The notes under the pieces: model-generated
Seen by the model: only the letters and a program-made list of their open reading frames with translations
What the model was told of the DNA's origin: nothing
Databases searched by the model: none
From: Flavobacterium sediminilitoris
Lineage (GTDB): Bacteria; Bacteroidota; Bacteroidia; Flavobacteriales; Flavobacteriaceae
Assembly: GCF_023008245.1 (NCBI RefSeq)
Contig: NZ_CP090145.1
Coordinates: 310,001 to 374,000 of the forward strand
Direction of reading: 5' to 3'
DNA: 64,000 bases
Part shown: positions 53,519 through 62,705 of the stretch, in pieces
How positions within the stretch are numbered: the first letter of the stretch is position 1
How the letters are laid out: each line of letters begins with the position of its first letter
Position numbers and translations under genes: made by a program

Positions 53519-54424
53519 TTAAAAAATTGCCCTTAAACCAAAATTAAACGATTGTCCTAGACCACTATCTCTTCCTCTTACAAACTTACTATATAATAGT
53601 TCAACATTTAGAACATTTGTTAATTGATATTTTGCTCCTGTACCAAGTGCAGTATAATTTTGTGAGAATTCATTTCCTAAATCGATTAATTGGGCATGCT
53701 GAACAAATCCAAGAACTGTAAATTTATATGTTGGAAAGTAACTCAAAAAAACGCCAGGTGCAACTTCTAAACTATTATTTGCAAATCCACCGTCTGGATT
53801 AAAAGAGCCATTATCATTTACATTATCTTCTCCAAAGAAAAAACGAGTTCCTAATTCAGAGAAAAGTTGAAATTTATTTCCAGGAAAAGTATAATCATAG
53901 AAAAAACGATTTTGCCAAATAAAACTTTTTTGAGCTAAATAACCATTTTCATTACTTTCTTTATCAAATGTTGGAATAAAAAACGAACTTTGAATAGAGA
54001 ATCTTGGCAATGAATTAAAAGGTGATATTTTAACTGAAGGTGCAATATGTCCTATACTACTTCTCGATTTTCCTACTGCATTTTTAAAATCAAAAACACT
54101 TATAACATCTTGATTATTAAAAGTATTAGATCTAAATTCAACGATAAAACCTGCATTAAATTTTTTATTTTCACTTATTCCTGTAAAGATTTCTAAGGAT
54201 GTTGTAAAATAATTTTGACGTGGTTCGTTTTTTATTCTTTCTCCATTATCGTCTCTTTCGGTTTGAGTATATAAATTATTAAACCATTTTATATCCCATT
54301 TTCCATTTTCTAATAATTTTGAAGGTGTATAATTCTGAATATTTGTTTGCTCATCTTCTACTTCTTGCGCAAAAGACATTGAACTTAACAATAAGACTCC
54401 AAAAAATATTTTATGCTTTTTCAT
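53519..54424 (-). CDS. Outer-membrane beta-barrel protein of unknown function
   Basis: 301 residues. Signal peptide ending SMSFAQ; alternating hydrophobic/polar strands with aromatic girdles; C-terminal FNFGLRAIF ending in Phe, typical of outer-membrane proteins. It is minus strand between the FAD gene and a lipoprotein gene, with gaps of about 70 and 130 nt. The family is not recognised. Confidence 0.72.
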   Translation of the reverse strand: MKKHKIFFGVLLLSSMSFAQEVEDEQTNIQNYTPSKLLENGKWDIKWFNNLYTQTERDDNGERIKNEPRQNYFTTSLEIFTGISENKKFNAGFIVEFRSNTFNNQDVISVFDFKNAVGKSRSSIGHIAPSVKISPFNSLPRFSIQSSFFIPTFDKESNENGYLAQKSFIWQNRFFYDYTFPGNKFQLFSELGTRFFFGEDNVNDNGSFNPDGGFANNSLEVAPGVFLSYFPTYKFTVLGFVQHAQLIDLGNEFSQNYTALGTGAKYQLTNVLNVELLYSKFVRGRDSGLGQSFNFGLRAIF

Positions 54425-54557
54425 TTCTTTATTTTTTTAAATATTTGTTTAACAAGCAATCATAAGTATACTACTTGTCAGATTTTCTGTTTCATTTAAT
54501 AAAAATAGAGGTTTGATATTATCTCACCCCTAATTAAAAACAAACTAAAATTTAAAT

Positions 54558-55421
54558 TTATCTTGTTACTGTTCCTGATGGAAAAGAAGACAAACTTCTC
54601 ATCATATCAAAGTTAGTCCCTGTTACTGCTGGACTTGCAACTGTGTGCGATAATGGTTTTAAAGCAAATGGCATTGGAGAATTATCAGGATGTGGTTCTA
54701 CTGAAATAACCAAAGTCGCACCGCTTAAATTACCTGGAAATGTTAATCCTTCAGGAGCATTCATAAGAAAGTCTTCTCCCGGAAAAGGAGGAGCCATCAT
54801 TGTTCCAGAATATGGAGCTGCTTCATCAGAACCTTCAGGAGAAGTAAATTTTCCTGTACTTAAAACAACATCATTACTCACAACCCATCCTTCATATTTC
54901 CAACCTTCATCCAATGTTGGTAAAGATAATCCAGCTACTGGATTTGCGCCTGAAATATCCATAAACCAAACTCCTGCTTCTGGATTCATATTGTTATTTG
55001 TTGGTGTAGCTAGTAAATATTTACCTGTTGATTCACTAAAGTCTCCAACAATTCCTGCTGAAATACTTGCAGAATTTCCAGAAAAATCCCCTACTAAGTA
55101 TTTAGTATTTGAAGGAGCTGGACTAGGATCTACTGTAGGTTCAATAGTTAAAACAAATTTAGTAGCATTTGCCAAATCTGTTTGGTTAACTATAAATGAT
55201 GTTTGTGATAATGTTCCATTAGCATCTACAGTAAAGACACCTGTAGAGATAGGATTGTCATTCACAATAATCCATCCTTCATATTTAAAATCTGAACCAA
55301 GATCTTCTAATCCTTCAAGATTTAATTTTAATTCAGGAGTTGAAGAAACTACTTCATCATCATTATTACATGAGGTTATTAAGAAGCCTAACATTAAAAT
55401 TGTAAAAAAATTCTTTTTCAT
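54558..55421 (-). CDS. Lipoprotein with two RskA-like (anti-sigma) repeats
   Basis: 287 residues. Lipobox FLITSCNND (Cys about residue 18). Two similar domains of about 125 residues, each starting YEGW(I/V)V and with LSTG(K)F-like strands, resemble the C-terminal domain of anti-sigma-K factors. There is no cytoplasmic anti-sigma domain, so it is not a complete anti-sigma factor. It probably sits in the periplasm or on the outer membrane next to the barrel protein at 53519. Confidence 0.7.
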   Translation of the reverse strand: MKKNFFTILMLGFLITSCNNDDEVVSSTPELKLNLEGLEDLGSDFKYEGWIIVNDNPISTGVFTVDANGTLSQTSFIVNQTDLANATKFVLTIEPTVDPSPAPSNTKYLVGDFSGNSASISAGIVGDFSESTGKYLLATPTNNNMNPEAGVWFMDISGANPVAGLSLPTLDEGWKYEGWVVSNDVVLSTGKFTSPEGSDEAAPYSGTMMAPPFPGEDFLMNAPEGLTFPGNLSGATLVISVEPHPDNSPMPFALKPLSHTVASPAVTGTNFDMMRSLSSFPSGTVTR

Positions 55422-55576
55422 AACGTTTTATTTTAAGTTTAATCAGTTAAATCTCTTTATTTTAACAAATTTGATGTTTTTAATTAATTATCTGTTTTTC
55501 TATTTTTCCTGTATTGTTGTCAATTTTACCCTATTTTTATTTTTATAAATATTTTTATAGATATTTGAATAAAAAA

Positions 55577-56833
55577 ATGAAAAAACTAGTGTTTATAATT
55601 CTTTTTTTTCAATTTTCATTTTCTCAAGAAAACATTATTGATAAAATAGGATGGTCTGGAGCAAAAAAAATGGATGTTAAATTCATGGCAAATTTCATTC
55701 AATCAAAAGAAGGAAAGGTTTTAGATAGCATAAAACTAGACTATGATGTACAAGCACTTACTCGATTAAATGGTATATCGAATGTTACTTACAAAGTAGA
55801 AAAAACTAGCTCTAACAATAATTATTCTGTTTTATTTACAATTATTGAAAACCTTAGTTTAATTCCCAACTTAACTATTTGGACAACAGATGATGTTACT
55901 GCTGCTTATAGAATAGGCATGTATGAATATAATTTACTAGGTAAAAACATTACTGTTGGTGCTTTCTATCAAAATAATGGGATAAATTCATTTGGAATAA
56001 ATTTTTCATCTCCATATTTATTTAATGAAAACTTAGGTATTGAAACTAGTTTTCAAAATATAGGAAGCATTGAACCTATTTTCTTTGAAGATACTTCTGC
56101 AAAATATGAGTATATTAATAAATCTTTTGAGTTATTAGGCGTTTATAGAACTAGCTTTAAGAATACTATAAAATTTGGAGGTTCTATTTTCAACGAAAAA
56201 TACGAATATAAATCTGGTGCAACTAGTTCAAGTGTTCCGCAATACTTTGATATTGATAAGTTTTTGTTTAAATTAAATAATAACTATGATAACTTAAAAT
56301 ATGATTTTTATTTAATAAGAGGAATAAAAAACACTACCAATCTTCAATTTGTTACACAATCCAATTCTTTTCAAGATAAATTTCTAATCGGTTGGAACGA
56401 TTTTTCATATTTCAAAAGAATAGGATTAACTGGTAATTGGGCTACACGAATAAGACTAGGGTTATCTTCAAATGATACTTCTCCTTTTTCTCCTTTTTCA
56501 TTAGATAATAATGTAAACATAAGAGGAGTTGGAAACATAATAGATAGAGGAACAGGCACTTTTGTAATAAATACAGAATATAGAACCACTTTATATGAAA
56601 GGAAATGGTTTGTTTTACAAGGCAATTCATTTCTCGATGTAGGCTCATGGAGAAAACCAGGTGGTCGTTTTAGCGATTTTACAAAATCTGAAAACTTTAG
56701 AGTTTATCCAGGAGTTGGGTTGCGTTTTATGCACAAAACTATTTTTAATGCTATTTTTAGGTTAGATTATGGTTTTGGTATATCAAAAAATGGTACAAAA
56801 GGATTAGTATTTGGAATTGGTCAATATTTTTAA
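55577..56833 (+). CDS. POTRA-barrel outer-membrane protein (BamA/TamA superfamily)
   Basis: 418 residues from MKKLVFIILFFQFSFSQ; a TTG 63 nt upstream was not used. A POTRA-like segment (about 20-105, with VLDSIKLDYDVQALTRLNGISNVTYKV) precedes a beta-barrel with the D15-type ends GVGLRFMHKTIF and FGIGQYF. It is shorter than BamA and may be a partial or specialised member. It is followed by the glycoside hydrolase gene with a gap of 1 nt, so both are in one operon. Confidence 0.82.
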   Translation: MKKLVFIILFFQFSFSQENIIDKIGWSGAKKMDVKFMANFIQSKEGKVLDSIKLDYDVQALTRLNGISNVTYKVEKTSSNNNYSVLFTIIENLSLIPNLTIWTTDDVTAAYRIGMYEYNLLGKNITVGAFYQNNGINSFGINFSSPYLFNENLGIETSFQNIGSIEPIFFEDTSAKYEYINKSFELLGVYRTSFKNTIKFGGSIFNEKYEYKSGATSSSVPQYFDIDKFLFKLNNNYDNLKYDFYLIRGIKNTTNLQFVTQSNSFQDKFLIGWNDFSYFKRIGLTGNWATRIRLGLSSNDTSPFSPFSLDNNVNIRGVGNIIDRGTGTFVINTEYRTTLYERKWFVLQGNSFLDVGSWRKPGGRFSDFTKSENFRVYPGVGLRFMHKTIFNAIFRLDYGFGISKNGTKGLVFGIGQYF

Positions 56834-56834
56834 G

Positions 56835-57827
56835 ATGAAAAAATTATTCTATTTATCGTTTCTACTTTTTTGTTTTTGTTCGTCACAAGAAAACAAAATC
56901 AATGGAATAAGTTTTGTTGCATCCAATACATTAACTTCTCAAAAGGAAATTGAACCTGTAATAAAAACAAATGCAAACTGGATTACATTAATGCCTTTTG
57001 CTTTTATGAAATCTACAAAGGATAGTACTGTTTTTTTTAACTCACAAAGACAATGGATTGGAGAAAGAAAAGAAGGTATTGAAACAGCTTCTGCATTATT
57101 CAATAAAAACAAGATTAAAGTAATGCTAAAACCTCAAATTTGGATTCCAAATGGGTTTACAGGTCATATTGAAATGAACTCAGAAGCAGAATGGGTTTCA
57201 CTTGAAAAAAACTATGAAAAATTTATTTTATTTTATGCTAAAATTGCCGAGAAACAAAAAATAGAATTATTTTGCATTGGTACTGAATTAAATACTTTTG
57301 TGATTAATCGTCCTAAATATTGGTATCATTTAATAGAAAAAATAAAAGCTATTTATTCTGGACAATTAACCTATGCTGAAAACTGGGATTCTTATCAAAC
57401 TGTTCCTTTTTTTGATGCTTTAGATTACATAGGTATCGATGCTTACTTTCCGCTTTCAAAAGAAAAAACGCCTACAATAAATGAATTAGAAAACAATTGG
57501 GAAATATATAAAGAGAAAATAGAAGGTTTTTCTAAAAAACTAAAGAAGAAAGTTTTATTTACAGAGTTTGGCTATCAAAGTAAAGATTATACAACACATG
57601 AACCTTGGGAATTTTCAAAAAACAGAATTGTTAATTTAGAAGGACAATCTAATGCTTTACAGGCTCTTTTTAATACTTTTTGGGAAGAAGATTGGTTTGC
57701 AGGTGGTTTTTTATGGAAATGGTATGACAATCATAACAATGTTGGTGGTTTTGACAATAGTGATTATACTGTGCAAAATAAACCTGCTTTTGAAATTATA
57801 GCATTTGAATATAAAAAAGTACGATAA
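56835..57827 (+). CDS. GH113-like glycoside hydrolase, secreted
   Basis: 330 residues from MKKLFYLSFLLFCFCSSQ (signal peptide). A (beta/alpha)8 domain: LMPFAFMKSTKD and KVMLKPQIWIPNGF near the start, acid/base Glu in FCIGTELNTF, and nucleophile Glu in VLFTEFGYQS, with WKWYDNHNN near the end. Resembles GH113 beta-mannanases. It is coupled to the barrel protein gene at 55577. Confidence 0.85.
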   Translation: MKKLFYLSFLLFCFCSSQENKINGISFVASNTLTSQKEIEPVIKTNANWITLMPFAFMKSTKDSTVFFNSQRQWIGERKEGIETASALFNKNKIKVMLKPQIWIPNGFTGHIEMNSEAEWVSLEKNYEKFILFYAKIAEKQKIELFCIGTELNTFVINRPKYWYHLIEKIKAIYSGQLTYAENWDSYQTVPFFDALDYIGIDAYFPLSKEKTPTINELENNWEIYKEKIEGFSKKLKKKVLFTEFGYQSKDYTTHEPWEFSKNRIVNLEGQSNALQALFNTFWEEDWFAGGFLWKWYDNHNNVGGFDNSDYTVQNKPAFEIIAFEYKKVR

Positions 57828-57999
57828 GGATTTTATCACTCATCGCACTTATAAACAAATCAATTAAATAAAAACTAAATTAGAACCATTTTCATGGTTT
57901 CATATTTATGATTTTCACAAAAATGATAAATATTTTAAAAATAGTATTATACAATTTTACATGAATATTTATCAATTTTACCCAATTCTATTTTTAAAA

Positions 58000-58533
58000 T
58001 TATAGTTCTGGAGCAATTGGAAAATCAATTGGAACATCAGTAACATTATGGAATAGGTTTGTTATTGTTATACTTCCAATAGCCACAATTAAATCTACTA
58101 GGTTTTCTTTTGTGAATCCTGCGTTAAAAAAAGCTTCTAGTTCTTCATTAGAAATTTTTCCTCTTTTATCTGCTATTAGTTTTGATGTTTGTGCCAAAAC
58201 GCTTGTTTTATTATCCCAACTTGCTGTTCCTTTTCTAAGTTCAATGATTTGATCATCTGTAAATCCGTTCATTTTCCCTATTGCAGTATGTGCAGATTGG
58301 CAATAACGACAACCATTTAATTGACTAACGGCTAAATCAACAACTTCTTTTTCTTTTTTAGATAAAGATGTTTCTGATCCTGAAAATTGTAAATAACTTC
58401 CTAATGCATTTTTAGAATGTGCCATTGCAGCATAAATATTTGGGACAAAACCTACTGCTTTTTGTAAATTATCAAATATTGCTTGATTGCTTTCTGAAAC
58501 TTGATCTCTTGTTGGTACTGAAAAATTTGACAT
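58000..58533 (-). CDS. AhpD-like carboxymuconolactone decarboxylase-family protein
   Basis: 177 residues. The LNGCRYCQSAHTAIG segment (about 71-85) has the CxxC and His of alkylhydroperoxidase AhpD-like proteins, preceded by the SLSKKEKEVVDLAVS helix. It likely acts on peroxides or as an oxidoreductase; the partner (AhpC) is not here. It is minus strand and convergent with the hydrolase gene. Confidence 0.9.
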   Translation of the reverse strand: MSNFSVPTRDQVSESNQAIFDNLQKAVGFVPNIYAAMAHSKNALGSYLQFSGSETSLSKKEKEVVDLAVSQLNGCRYCQSAHTAIGKMNGFTDDQIIELRKGTASWDNKTSVLAQTSKLIADKRGKISNEELEAFFNAGFTKENLVDLIVAIGSITITNLFHNVTDVPIDFPIAPEL

Positions 58534-58573
58534 ATTGTTTTAATTATTAAATATTATTATTGGTTTTATTAAA

Positions 58574-58732
58574 TTATATAAATAGAAACTGATCATTACA
58601 GTAGTAGTCTACCATAAAATGACTTTCGCAATATTGTTTTTCACCTACTGTGATTAATGTTGCTTTTTGTTTTTTCGAAAAAGGATTTTTAAAATCCTTC
58701 AAGAATGCTTGTAAAAATTGTAATCTTTTCAT
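58574..58732 (-). CDS. Small hypothetical protein, 52 residues
   Basis: A complete short frame on the minus strand (start 58732, stop 58574-58576), beginning MKRLQFLQAFLKDFKNPF and containing two Cys near the end (QYCESHF and YYCNDQ). It lies between the AraC gene and the AhpD-like gene, in the same direction, and fills most of a gap. The function is not recognised and no clear promoter is seen, so it might be spurious. Confidence 0.45.
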   Translation of the reverse strand: MKRLQFLQAFLKDFKNPFSKKQKATLITVGEKQYCESHFMVDYYCNDQFLFI

Positions 58733-58827
58733 TGTCTTTTATACTTTCAATTTGATAGTACAAAGTTGAGAAGAATATAGCCTTATGAGTTAGACAGGAT
58801 TTCCCTTTGAGTAGGTAATTTTTCCTG

Positions 58828-59649
58828 TTATATTGTTTTCTTGAAGTCTGAAGGAGAGATTCCTTCTATTTTTTTAAAGAATCGACTAAATGTTTGAATA
58901 TCTTCATATCCAACTTCATAAGTAATTTCTTTTATTGTTTTATCAGAATAACGGAGTAATCTTCTTGATTCTAAAACAATTCTATCTTGAATAATTTGTA
59001 ATGGTGATTTTTCGCCATATTTTTTAAAAACATTTGAAAGTGTCTTTGGACTTTTATTTAGCATTTCTGCATAATCTGACACTTTATGTTTTGTTTTAAA
59101 ATGAATTTCTACCAAATAATTATACTCTCTAACAATATCTAATTGTTTTCTATCAAAGTTTGTTAACTGGGTTTGTTCTTTATATATTCTTGTGCAAAGG
59201 ATGAGTAGTCTTTTTAGCATCATTTGAAGCATATCATTTTGTAAATCATCTTTTGATTCCATTTCAATTGAGAACATTTTCCAGAGTATCTCAAATTTAT
59301 CCGATTCATGCTCTGGAATTGTAATTTTTGGTAATTGAGACGCTCCAAAAAACAATATTCCTTTACAACCTACTTCATTATCATGATCTGAAATACAATA
59401 AAAAGCTCTATTAAAGTGTACTAATCTGATTTTCTCTACTTCAATGATTTCAATTTTATGATATTCTGTTAGAAAAAATATAGTGTCTTTTTGAAATAAA
59501 ACTTCATTTCCATCAATTTTTATAGTCAAGTCTTCTAAACACCAAACAATGCTTAATCCTTCTCTTATTTTTTCTTTAAGCAACTCGCAATTAGCCGCAT
59601 TTATTTCTGCTAATCTAATAAACTCATTAATTTGACCTGTATAGAGCAT
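58828..59649 (-). CDS. AraC-family regulator, copy 1
   Basis: 273 residues. C-terminal AraC HTH (about 185-273): KVSDYAEMLNKSPKTLSNVFKKYGEKSPLQ-type first helices, then KEITYEVGYEDIQTFSRFFKK and GISPSDFK. The N-terminal domain contains GCKGILFFGASQLP and QMMLKRLLILCTRIYKEQ, almost the same as in the second copy at 61169, so the two are paralogues. The effector is unknown. Confidence 0.92.
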   Translation of the reverse strand: MLYTGQINEFIRLAEINAANCELLKEKIREGLSIVWCLEDLTIKIDGNEVLFQKDTIFFLTEYHKIEIIEVEKIRLVHFNRAFYCISDHDNEVGCKGILFFGASQLPKITIPEHESDKFEILWKMFSIEMESKDDLQNDMLQMMLKRLLILCTRIYKEQTQLTNFDRKQLDIVREYNYLVEIHFKTKHKVSDYAEMLNKSPKTLSNVFKKYGEKSPLQIIQDRIVLESRRLLRYSDKTIKEITYEVGYEDIQTFSRFFKKIEGISPSDFKKTI

Positions 59650-59679
59650 TGTTTTAGGAGCTATTTAAATTATAAAACT

Positions 59680-59721
59680 AATAGACTACAAAAAGTTTTA
59701 TTTCTCTTTGTAGCCTATTTT
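59680..59721 (-). terminator. Terminator of the DUF2911-gene operon
   Basis: AATAGaCTACAAA / TTTGTAGcCTATT stem, 43 nt after the DUF2911 stop on the minus strand. Confidence 0.72.
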
Positions 59722-59763
59722 GTTAATGTTTATTTTTTTAATTAAAAAATGGTTTTCTTTATA

Positions 59764-60339
59764 TTATTGTAGTGTTACAGGGATTTCCGCAATAGTATTA
59801 TCCCATCCAATTTTTATATGTACTACATTTTTACTTTTCTCATACATTGTAATTGATAATGCTTCAATTTCTTTGTCGCTTGATGATGTAGGAACTGTTA
59901 CGCTTGCAATATCTTTACTTTTATCATAAGAGTAATTTCCCCAACCGTCATTTTCAGTGTTTAATTTAATTGTCCATTCTTTTTCTGTAGGAATTGCAAT
60001 CAGTGTATAACGACCTGCTTTTACTTTTGTTTCTCCAAAAATAACGTCTGTCATAAACAAAATCTCTGTAGATTCATTTGCTCCAATTCTCCAAGCTTCA
60101 TTAAATTTTACTACTTTCCCAAAGATTTCTCTTTCCTTTTTTAATGGTCTTGAATATAAAATTCTAATTTTTGGTTCAGCTTCAAGTTGTTTTGTTTTAT
60201 CTTTTATAAATGCACGTTTTGGAGCATTTTCAGGGTAAAAAGCTGCATCTAATCCGCTTTTATCTAATTTAGCAAATTCTTGAGCATTTACATTTAATGC
60301 TGCTACAGCAAAGATCATTGTTGCTACAATTTTTTTCAT
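59764..60339 (-). CDS. Secreted DUF2911 protein
   Basis: 191 residues with a signal peptide ending LNVNAQ. The IRILYSRPLKKEREIFG, WRIGANESTEILF and KAGRYTLIAIP segments are typical of DUF2911, a beta-sandwich family of unknown function. It starts 1 nt before the lipoprotein gene upstream ends, so they are cotranscribed. Confidence 0.9.
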   Translation of the reverse strand: MKKIVATMIFAVAALNVNAQEFAKLDKSGLDAAFYPENAPKRAFIKDKTKQLEAEPKIRILYSRPLKKEREIFGKVVKFNEAWRIGANESTEILFMTDVIFGETKVKAGRYTLIAIPTEKEWTIKLNTENDGWGNYSYDKSKDIASVTVPTSSSDKEIEALSITMYEKSKNVVHIKIGWDNTIAEIPVTLQ

Positions 60340-60340
60340 T

Positions 60341-61150
60341 TTATTTAGTGTTAGTGTTTTTACTAATATTTTCTGTTTCTATTTTTGATATCTCTTTTAA
60401 CTCTCCATTTTCATACAGTTTTGGTAAATCTTTCAATGGTGTATTTAATTGAGCTTCATAATTTACATAGTCTTGAAAAGTAATTCCGTCTATTTCTCTA
60501 GAATTATATGCTACTCTAAATCGTACTCCTCCATTATTTACCTGATAATTATAGGCTAAATAATCTATCTTTTTTGTGTTTTTATTAATCCAGTAATGAA
60601 ACTCATCATCATAATCTTGTCCTCCTCCATCTTCATTAAACGTTATTTCTATTACATCATATTCTTTCCCTTTTATTTTGGTTTCTTCAATATATTTTTT
60701 CTTTACTGAACTATCTTTTAATTTGTGAGGCAATGTTGCAAAATAAATAACTGAGTTAAGTGCTCCTGTGTACTTTTTTATTTCTTCTTCTGTGTTGTTT
60801 TGAAGAATTCCGTTCTTATATCGTTCAAACTCTCCATTTGTTATAATGTCTTTTATAACTGTATCCTTTTTTTTAATTTGAGATGAATATGTATAACCAT
60901 CACTATAATTCATAAAATGATATTGTTTATCTCTAAAAGTAAATGAATAGTTTGCTACATCAAAAAGCAATCCTCCATGTGCTTCTATTGTTTCATAGAT
61001 AATTTGATCTGCTTTTGACAGTTGTTCTTTCTGATTTTCAATTTCATGTATAGTATCAGAAGTAATTACCTCATTACTGCTTCCTTTCTTTTCATTACAA
61101 GCTGATAATATTAAAATACTAATGCATAATAATTGTCTTAGTTTCTTCAT
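60341..61150 (-). CDS. Lipoprotein resembling DUF6503
   Basis: 269 residues. Lipobox ILILSACNEK (Cys about residue 18). The segment ETIEAHGGLLFDVANYSFTF and later FHYWINKNTKKIDYLAYNYQ resemble DUF6503/LolA-like lipid-binding proteins. It is between the second AraC gene (18 nt upstream) and the DUF2911 gene. The AraC regulator probably controls it. Confidence 0.8.
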   Translation of the reverse strand: MKKLRQLLCISILILSACNEKKGSSNEVITSDTIHEIENQKEQLSKADQIIYETIEAHGGLLFDVANYSFTFRDKQYHFMNYSDGYTYSSQIKKKDTVIKDIITNGEFERYKNGILQNNTEEEIKKYTGALNSVIYFATLPHKLKDSSVKKKYIEETKIKGKEYDVIEITFNEDGGGQDYDDEFHYWINKNTKKIDYLAYNYQVNNGGVRFRVAYNSREIDGITFQDYVNYEAQLNTPLKDLPKLYENGELKEISKIETENISKNTNTK

Positions 61151-61168
61151 TTTTGTTAGTTTGTTGTT

Positions 61169-62002
61169 TTAGGTTTTACTCTTTTCTTCTCTATATCCTC
61201 TTGGTGAAACGCCTATTTTATTTTTAAAAAAACGACTAAAAGATGGCATGTCTTCAAATCCTAATTCAAATGTAATCTCTTTAATTGGCATTTCTGTGTT
61301 TAACAACATTCTCTTCGCTTCCAATATTATTCTACTTTGTATAATTTGCAAAGGTGTTTTGTTTATATGACTCGAAAATAAATTAGTTAATGATTTTGCT
61401 GATTTATTCATTAATTCGGCATATTCTGCAACTGTATGCTTGCTTTTATAATGAACTTCTACTAAGAAACTAAAATTTCGAATAATATCCATTTTAGTTT
61501 CGCCTACTAAATTTATTTTTTTCTGTTCTTTATATATTCTTGTACATAAAATAAGGAATCGTTTTAATAGCATTTGAAGCATTTCTCCTTGCAGTTCATC
61601 AGTTGCTTTTAATTCATTTATAAAAACTTTCCAGAGCAGACTAATGGCTGCTGAATTTTCTTCATTTAAAAAAATAGTTGGCACTTGTGATGTTCCAAAA
61701 AAAAGAACTCCTTTACATCCAATTTCACTATCATGATTATCTAAACAGTAGAAATTTCGATTAAATTTAATAACGTTTAGTGTGTTTATTTCAGAGATAT
61801 TCGCTTTATGAAATTCTGTTAGAAACATCACTTCATCTTTCTTTAGAATATAGTCTACATTATCAATTATGAGTTTAGTATCTTTAAATTCATTCCAAAA
61901 AATACACAAACTATGCTCATTATTTTTATTTATATCTTTTTCACTCTCTTTTTTAACAGTAGTAACTAATAAATATTCATCATTTTGTCCTCTAAATTCC
62001 AT
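61169..62002 (-). CDS. AraC-family regulator, copy 2
   Basis: 277 residues. Same layout as copy 1: GCKGVLFFGTSQVP and QMLLKRFLILCTRIYKEQ in the N-terminal part; HTH with HTVAEYAELMNKSAKSL and KEITFELGFEDMPSFSRFFK. It is followed by the lipoprotein and DUF2911 genes with short gaps, and preceded by the glycosyltransferase gene with 9 nt. Confidence 0.93.
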   Translation of the reverse strand: MEFRGQNDEYLLVTTVKKESEKDINKNNEHSLCIFWNEFKDTKLIIDNVDYILKKDEVMFLTEFHKANISEINTLNVIKFNRNFYCLDNHDSEIGCKGVLFFGTSQVPTIFLNEENSAAISLLWKVFINELKATDELQGEMLQMLLKRFLILCTRIYKEQKKINLVGETKMDIIRNFSFLVEVHYKSKHTVAEYAELMNKSAKSLTNLFSSHINKTPLQIIQSRIILEAKRMLLNTEMPIKEITFELGFEDMPSFSRFFKNKIGVSPRGYREEKSKT

Positions 62003-62011
62003 TTTCTACTT

Positions 62012-62704
62012 TTAAATTATATTACGTTTGTAATATGTTACTATTTGCGTTTGATTGAATATTTTTAATCGATATAAAACATGAATTATCATAAAATGAA
62101 ATTGTAATTTAAAAAATCCGTTTTCTCTATATCGTCTTGATGATGTTATTATGTTTTTTTGAATAACAGTAAACTTTGTTTCTTTATACAATCTAAAAAT
62201 GAATTCATTATCTTCATATATTACAAAATCTTCATTAAATCCTTTTAGATTTTGAAATACTTTTTTAGTCACAAATAAAGATTGATCTCCTCCTCTACAG
62301 GATTTAGAATTAAATTTTGTAAACCATTCTGATATTTTTAAAACTATATGATTACTATCGAATTTCATTTTAAAACATCCTGATGAATATCCTTTTAAAA
62401 CAGATTGAATCATAAATGTATCAAAATGTTTGGGCGGAAAACTATCACAATGTAAAAAGTATAAAATGTCACCTGAAGCTTTTTTCGCACCCGAATTCAT
62501 TTGAATGGCTCTTCCTCTTTCTGATTTTATAAGTATTACTTCTGGATATTTTGTTATTACCTCAACTGTTTTATCAATGCTTCCTCCATCAACAAAAATA
62601 ATTTCTTTTATATTCTCCTTATTCGCATTTTCACGAAGGTATTTTATAATATTTTCACTGTTTTTTTGTTCATTTAAAACAGGAATAATAATAGAAATTT
62701 TCAT
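62012..62704 (-). CDS. Family 2 glycosyltransferase (TIGR04283 type)
   Basis: 230 residues. IIPVLNEQKNSENIIKYL, FVDGGSIDKTVEVI, RGRAIQMNSGAK and ILYFLHCDSFPP, RGGDQSLFV and YEDNEFIFRLY are the TIGR04283 pattern. It follows the DUF547 gene by 1 nt on the minus strand, a frequent pair in flavobacteria. Acceptor unknown. Confidence 0.92.
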   Translation of the reverse strand: MKISIIIPVLNEQKNSENIIKYLRENANKENIKEIIFVDGGSIDKTVEVITKYPEVILIKSERGRAIQMNSGAKKASGDILYFLHCDSFPPKHFDTFMIQSVLKGYSSGCFKMKFDSNHIVLKISEWFTKFNSKSCRGGDQSLFVTKKVFQNLKGFNEDFVIYEDNEFIFRLYKETKFTVIQKNIITSSRRYRENGFFKLQFHFMIIHVLYRLKIFNQTQIVTYYKRNII

Positions 62705-62705
62705 T

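Noticed and set aside
54643-55548. Long open frame of 301 codons on the plus strand
   Set aside because: It lies opposite the lipoprotein gene 54558-55421, which has a lipobox and internal repeats. The plus-strand translation has no signal or domain and begins with a non-ATG codon.
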